DNA of 8,028 bases from an uncultured Bacilli bacterium (GTDB lineage Bacteria; Bacillota_I; Bacilli_A; RF39; UBA660), in the NCBI GenBank assembly GCA_947628125.1, contig CANQYR010000044.1, forward strand, positions 1-8,028, read 5' to 3'. The first letter of the stretch is position 1. Each line of letters begins with the position of its first letter. Of the stretch, positions 5,700-8,028 are shown piece after piece. Made by a program: the position numbers and the translations under genes. The notes under the pieces were generated by a model. That model worked only from the letters and a program-made list of their open reading frames with translations, was not told the origin of the DNA and did not search any database.

Positions 5700-7004
5700 T
5701 TGTTAGGTGTTAAAAAAGGTGATGTTTATATTGTCGCGACTTCTTCGGGTCCGGATTCAATGTATTTACTTTCTAGGTTGATAAAGTTAAAGTCTAAGTT
5801 TGATTTGAATATTGTTTGTGCTTATGTTAATCATCAAACGCGTGATAAATGTGATTTAGAGGAGAGTTTTTTACGTGATTATTGCGCCAGGGCGGATATT
5901 ATTTTTGAAAGTACGAAGATTGATAGGTATTTGAAGGGACATTTTACGGAGGAAGAGGCAAGGCGTTTTCGGATTGATTATTTTGTTTCTTTAGCTAATA
6001 AGTATCAGGCTACTTCGGTTATGTTAGCGCATCATGCTGATGATTTAATGGAGACTATTTTGATGAAGCTTATAAGGGGTAGTACTTTGTTTTCAGTGGC
6101 GGGTATTAAGGAGTGTGAGTATTTTAAGGGTGTTTTATTTAAACGTCCTTTGCTTCATATGAGTAAGGATGATATTTTATTAGGTTTGAAAGAAGATAAG
6201 GTGCCTTATTTTGTTGATGAGAGTAATTTGAAGGATGAAAATATTCGTAATCGGTTGCGGCATAATGTGTGCCGGTATTTAAAGTCGGAATATGAGAATG
6301 TGCATTTGAAGTTTTTAAAGTTTAGCAAGGAATTAGGTGAATGCGGGGAATATATAAGTAAGACTTTGGATATAATAGATAAGGATATTAAGTTTGAAGG
6401 AAGGATTTGTTTAAGTAAGTTTTTGGCGTTGGATTTGTTTTTACAGAAGATGTTTTTACAAAGGCAGTTGCTAGTTTTGTATGGTGATGATATTACTTGT
6501 GTTAATGAGAAGGTTTTATCTGGTATTTTGAAATTTTTGGATCATCATTTAAAGAATTATTATTTACTGCCTTTGGATTATGAGGTAAATATTAGTGGTG
6601 ATTATTTTTTCTTTGGAAAAAATGGTTATGAGAGTTATTGTTATGTTTTAGGTGATGAGCTTTGTTTATCTAATGGTTATGTGGTTAAAAAGTCTTTAGA
6701 ATATGTTGAAAAGAGCAATTATGAGATTCATTTAAATAGCAAGGATATATCTTTACCGCTTTATATTACAACTCGAAAGCCAGGAATGAAAATGGCGGTT
6801 AAGAATTTAAATGGACATAAGAAGGTTAAGGATATTTTGATTGATGAGAAGATTGCGCATTTATATAAGGATAGTATTCCAATTATGGTTGATAACAGTG
6901 GCAAGGTGTTATGGATGCTTGGTGTTAAAAAGTCAAAATATGATTTAGACAAAAATGAAAAGTATGATATAATATATAGATACGAAGGAAGGAAGAAGAA
7001 ATGA
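5700..7004 (+). CDS. tilS: tRNA(Ile)-lysidine synthase
   Basis: TilS converts cytidine 34 of tRNA-Ile(CAU) to lysidine using ATP and lysine, so that the tRNA reads AUA as Ile. The 434-residue protein has the N-terminal PP-loop ATPase domain (about 8-195) with ATSSGPDSM (13-21), YVNHQTR (42-48), LAHHADDLMETILMKLIRGS (109-128) and NRLRHNV (184-190). A linker domain follows. The TilS C-terminal domain (about 349-416) has TRKPG (358-362), GHKKVKDILIDEKI (372-385) and a WMLGVKKS end. The PP-loop reads SSGPDS where SGGPDS is usual, so the second residue is Ser instead of Gly while Asp19 and Ser20 are kept. The TTG start has AGAGGTGAT five bases upstream and no better start is in frame. The TGA stop overlaps the ftsH ATG. 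In many Bacilli an hpt gene lies between tilS and ftsH, and it is missing here. Heat-shock control is suggested by the CIRCE element. Confidence 0.94.
   Translation: MLGVKKGDVYIVATSSGPDSMYLLSRLIKLKSKFDLNIVCAYVNHQTRDKCDLEESFLRDYCARADIIFESTKIDRYLKGHFTEEEARRFRIDYFVSLANKYQATSVMLAHHADDLMETILMKLIRGSTLFSVAGIKECEYFKGVLFKRPLLHMSKDDILLGLKEDKVPYFVDESNLKDENIRNRLRHNVCRYLKSEYENVHLKFLKFSKELGECGEYISKTLDIIDKDIKFEGRICLSKFLALDLFLQKMFLQRQLLVLYGDDITCVNEKVLSGILKFLDHHLKNYYLLPLDYEVNISGDYFFFGKNGYESYCYVLGDELCLSNGYVVKKSLEYVEKSNYEIHLNSKDISLPLYITTRKPGMKMAVKNLNGHKKVKDILIDEKIAHLYKDSIPIMVDNSGKVLWMLGVKKSKYDLDKNEKYDIIYRYEGRKKK
6945..6973 (+). promoter_or_regulatory. Possible internal promoter for ftsH at the end of tilS
   Basis: TGA-TATAAT (6965-6973) is an extended -10 identical to that of abi, with TTAGAC (6945-6950) 17 bp upstream. 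The predicted start at about A6980 gives a 21-nt leader, in line with the other promoters here. It lies in coding DNA, so it may be chance. Confidence 0.45.
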
Positions 7005-8028
7005 AAAAGACGAATAATAGTAATACGATTAGAAATATTTTCCCTTATTTGATTTTAATTTTAGTTATATTCGTGGTTTTGAATGTACTTAGTATGGGTA
7101 GGGTAATAACTAAGGATATTACAACTGGGGAGTTGATGACGGAGATAAGCAATAAGAATGTTACGGAGTTATCAATAACGCCTAGTTCTGAGGAAAGTAT
7201 TTATTATGTTGAAGGTAAGCTTGCTTCATATGGTGAGAATGAACGGTTTAGAACGGCTGTAGTTGAGGCTGAGGTTTCTAGTATTGTTAAGTATGCTGAG
7301 ACGAATAATTTGAAGGTTTATGAGACTAAGCCTGATCCTGGTAAGATTAGTTGGGTTTATATTCTTGTTAATGTTTTACCGCTTATTGTTTTAGCTTTGG
7401 CAACGTATTTTATTTTTGTTAAGATGGCTAATTCTAACAAGGGTTCAATGGATTTTGGCAAGAGTAGGGCTAAGCTTAGTGAGAATGGTGGCAAGGTACG
7501 TTTTTCTGATGTTGCTGGTTTGAAAGAGGAAAAGGAAGAGGTTGCGGAGTTAATTGACTTTTTGAAAAGTCCTAAGAAGTTTCAGAAGTTAGGTGCTAGA
7601 ATTCCTAAAGGTGTTTTATTAGTTGGGCCTCCAGGAACTGGTAAGACTTTACTTGCTAAGGCGGTTGCTGGTGAGGCTAATGTTCCATTTTATTTTATAA
7701 GTGGTTCAGATTTTGTGGAGTTGTTTGTTGGTGTTGGTGCTAGTCGTGTTCGTGATATGTTTAAGGAAGCTAAGCGTAATGCTCCATGTTTGATTTTTAT
7801 TGATGAGATTGATGCGGTTGGTAGGCAAAGAGGTTCTGGTATTGGTGGTGGCCATGATGAGCGTGAGCAAACACTTAATCAGTTACTTACGGAGATGGAT
7901 GGTTTTGGCGCGAATGAGGGTATAATTATTATTGCGGCAACTAATCGTCCTGATGTTTTGGATCCAGCTTTACTTCGTCCTGGTCGTTTTGATAGGCAAG
8001 TTACGGTTAGTCTTCCTGATACGCAGGA
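7001..8028 (+). CDS. ftsH: ATP-dependent zinc metalloprotease FtsH, N-terminal 342 residues (cut by window end)
   Basis: FtsH is a membrane-bound AAA+ protease that extracts and degrades misfolded membrane proteins and regulatory proteins. Visible parts are a first membrane segment (about 13-31), an extracytoplasmic domain (about 32-117), a second membrane segment (about 118-140) and the AAA+ ATPase core. The core shows Walker A GPPGTGKT (209-216), the pore-loop FVG (242-244), Walker B LIFIDEID (264-271), and the second region of homology TNRPDVLDPALLRPGRFDR (314-332) with arginine fingers Arg326 and Arg329. The HEXGH zinc protease domain lies beyond the window. The ATG overlaps the tilS stop (ATGA, 7001-7004) and is preceded by AAGGAAGG (6985-6992) eight bases upstream. 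It is likely co-transcribed with tilS under the CIRCE promoter and perhaps also from an internal promoter. All motifs seen are intact. Confidence 0.96.
   Translation, partial: MKKTNNSNTIRNIFPYLILILVIFVVLNVLSMGRVITKDITTGELMTEISNKNVTELSITPSSEESIYYVEGKLASYGENERFRTAVVEAEVSSIVKYAETNNLKVYETKPDPGKISWVYILVNVLPLIVLALATYFIFVKMANSNKGSMDFGKSRAKLSENGGKVRFSDVAGLKEEKEEVAELIDFLKSPKKFQKLGARIPKGVLLVGPPGTGKTLLAKAVAGEANVPFYFISGSDFVELFVGVGASRVRDMFKEAKRNAPCLIFIDEIDAVGRQRGSGIGGGHDEREQTLNQLLTEMDGFGANEGIIIIAATNRPDVLDPALLRPGRFDRQVTVSLPDTQ

Noticed and set aside
6761..6952. Minus-strand open frame within the tilS C-terminal domain
   Set aside because: Antisense of conserved TilS C-terminal sequence, with no ribosome binding site or domain.
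1..8028. CRISPR arrays, tRNA/rRNA genes, insertion sequences, riboswitches
   Set aside because: No regularly spaced repeats, no tRNA-like cloverleaf, no transposase and no known riboswitch core seen on either strand. All intergenic gaps are under 160 bp.

Overview
The window is low-GC bacterial DNA with the standard bacterial code. TGA is used as a stop (it ends the Abi and tilS genes), Trp is TGG, and a release factor 2 gene is present. Strong GGTGAT/GGAGG-type ribosome binding sites, a CIRCE/HrcA operator, the prfB-yitT pair and the tilS-ftsH pair all point to the Bacillota. The extreme A+T content and compact gene packing fit an uncultured Bacilli/Erysipelotrichia- or RF39-like gut lineage better than a classic Bacillus. 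This placement is inference from gene content and style. The whole + strand is rich in G and T whichever way the gene runs, so + is probably the leading replication strand.

Layout. (1) 43-591 (+): a CwlD-like N-acetylmuramoyl-L-alanine amidase domain whose 5' end is abnormal: an in-frame stop, no start codon, and a damaged DPGHGG motif. (2) 540-1469 (-): a zinc-dependent phospholipase C family protein, convergent with the amidase and overlapping it by 52 bp. (3) 1470-1622: a divergent promoter region with 11-bp-phased TTCACA repeats and an AT-rich inverted repeat. (4) 1623-3643 (+): an Abi_2 (AbiD/AbiF-like) HEPN-type protein coupled by an ATGA overlap to a membrane-anchored HtrA/DegP-type protease, followed by a strong intrinsic terminator. 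(5) 3713-5617 (+): prfB (RF2, without the usual programmed frameshift) abutting a YitT-family membrane protein. (6) 5614-5640: a CIRCE operator overlapping the yitT stop codon, just upstream of the tilS promoter. (7) 5700-8028 (+): tilS overlapping ftsH, which runs off the window after its AAA+ ATPase core has begun.

How the pieces relate. The right half is housekeeping: translation termination (RF2), tRNA-Ile lysidine modification (TilS) and membrane protein quality control (FtsH). The CIRCE element suggests heat-shock repression by HrcA over tilS-ftsH. HtrA is a second envelope quality-control protease, but it is coupled to a defence/toxin-type HEPN gene. Five predicted promoters share one design: a TGn-extended -10 and an mRNA leader of about 18-21 nt before the start codon, which makes them mutually supporting.

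The most notable items are the CIRCE element upstream of tilS-ftsH, the abi-htrA coupling with its structured upstream region, the strand-wide GT skew that reshapes the proteome of the single minus-strand gene, and the disrupted amidase 5' end. I see no clearly new multi-gene system. The Abi-HtrA pair is the best candidate for something undescribed.
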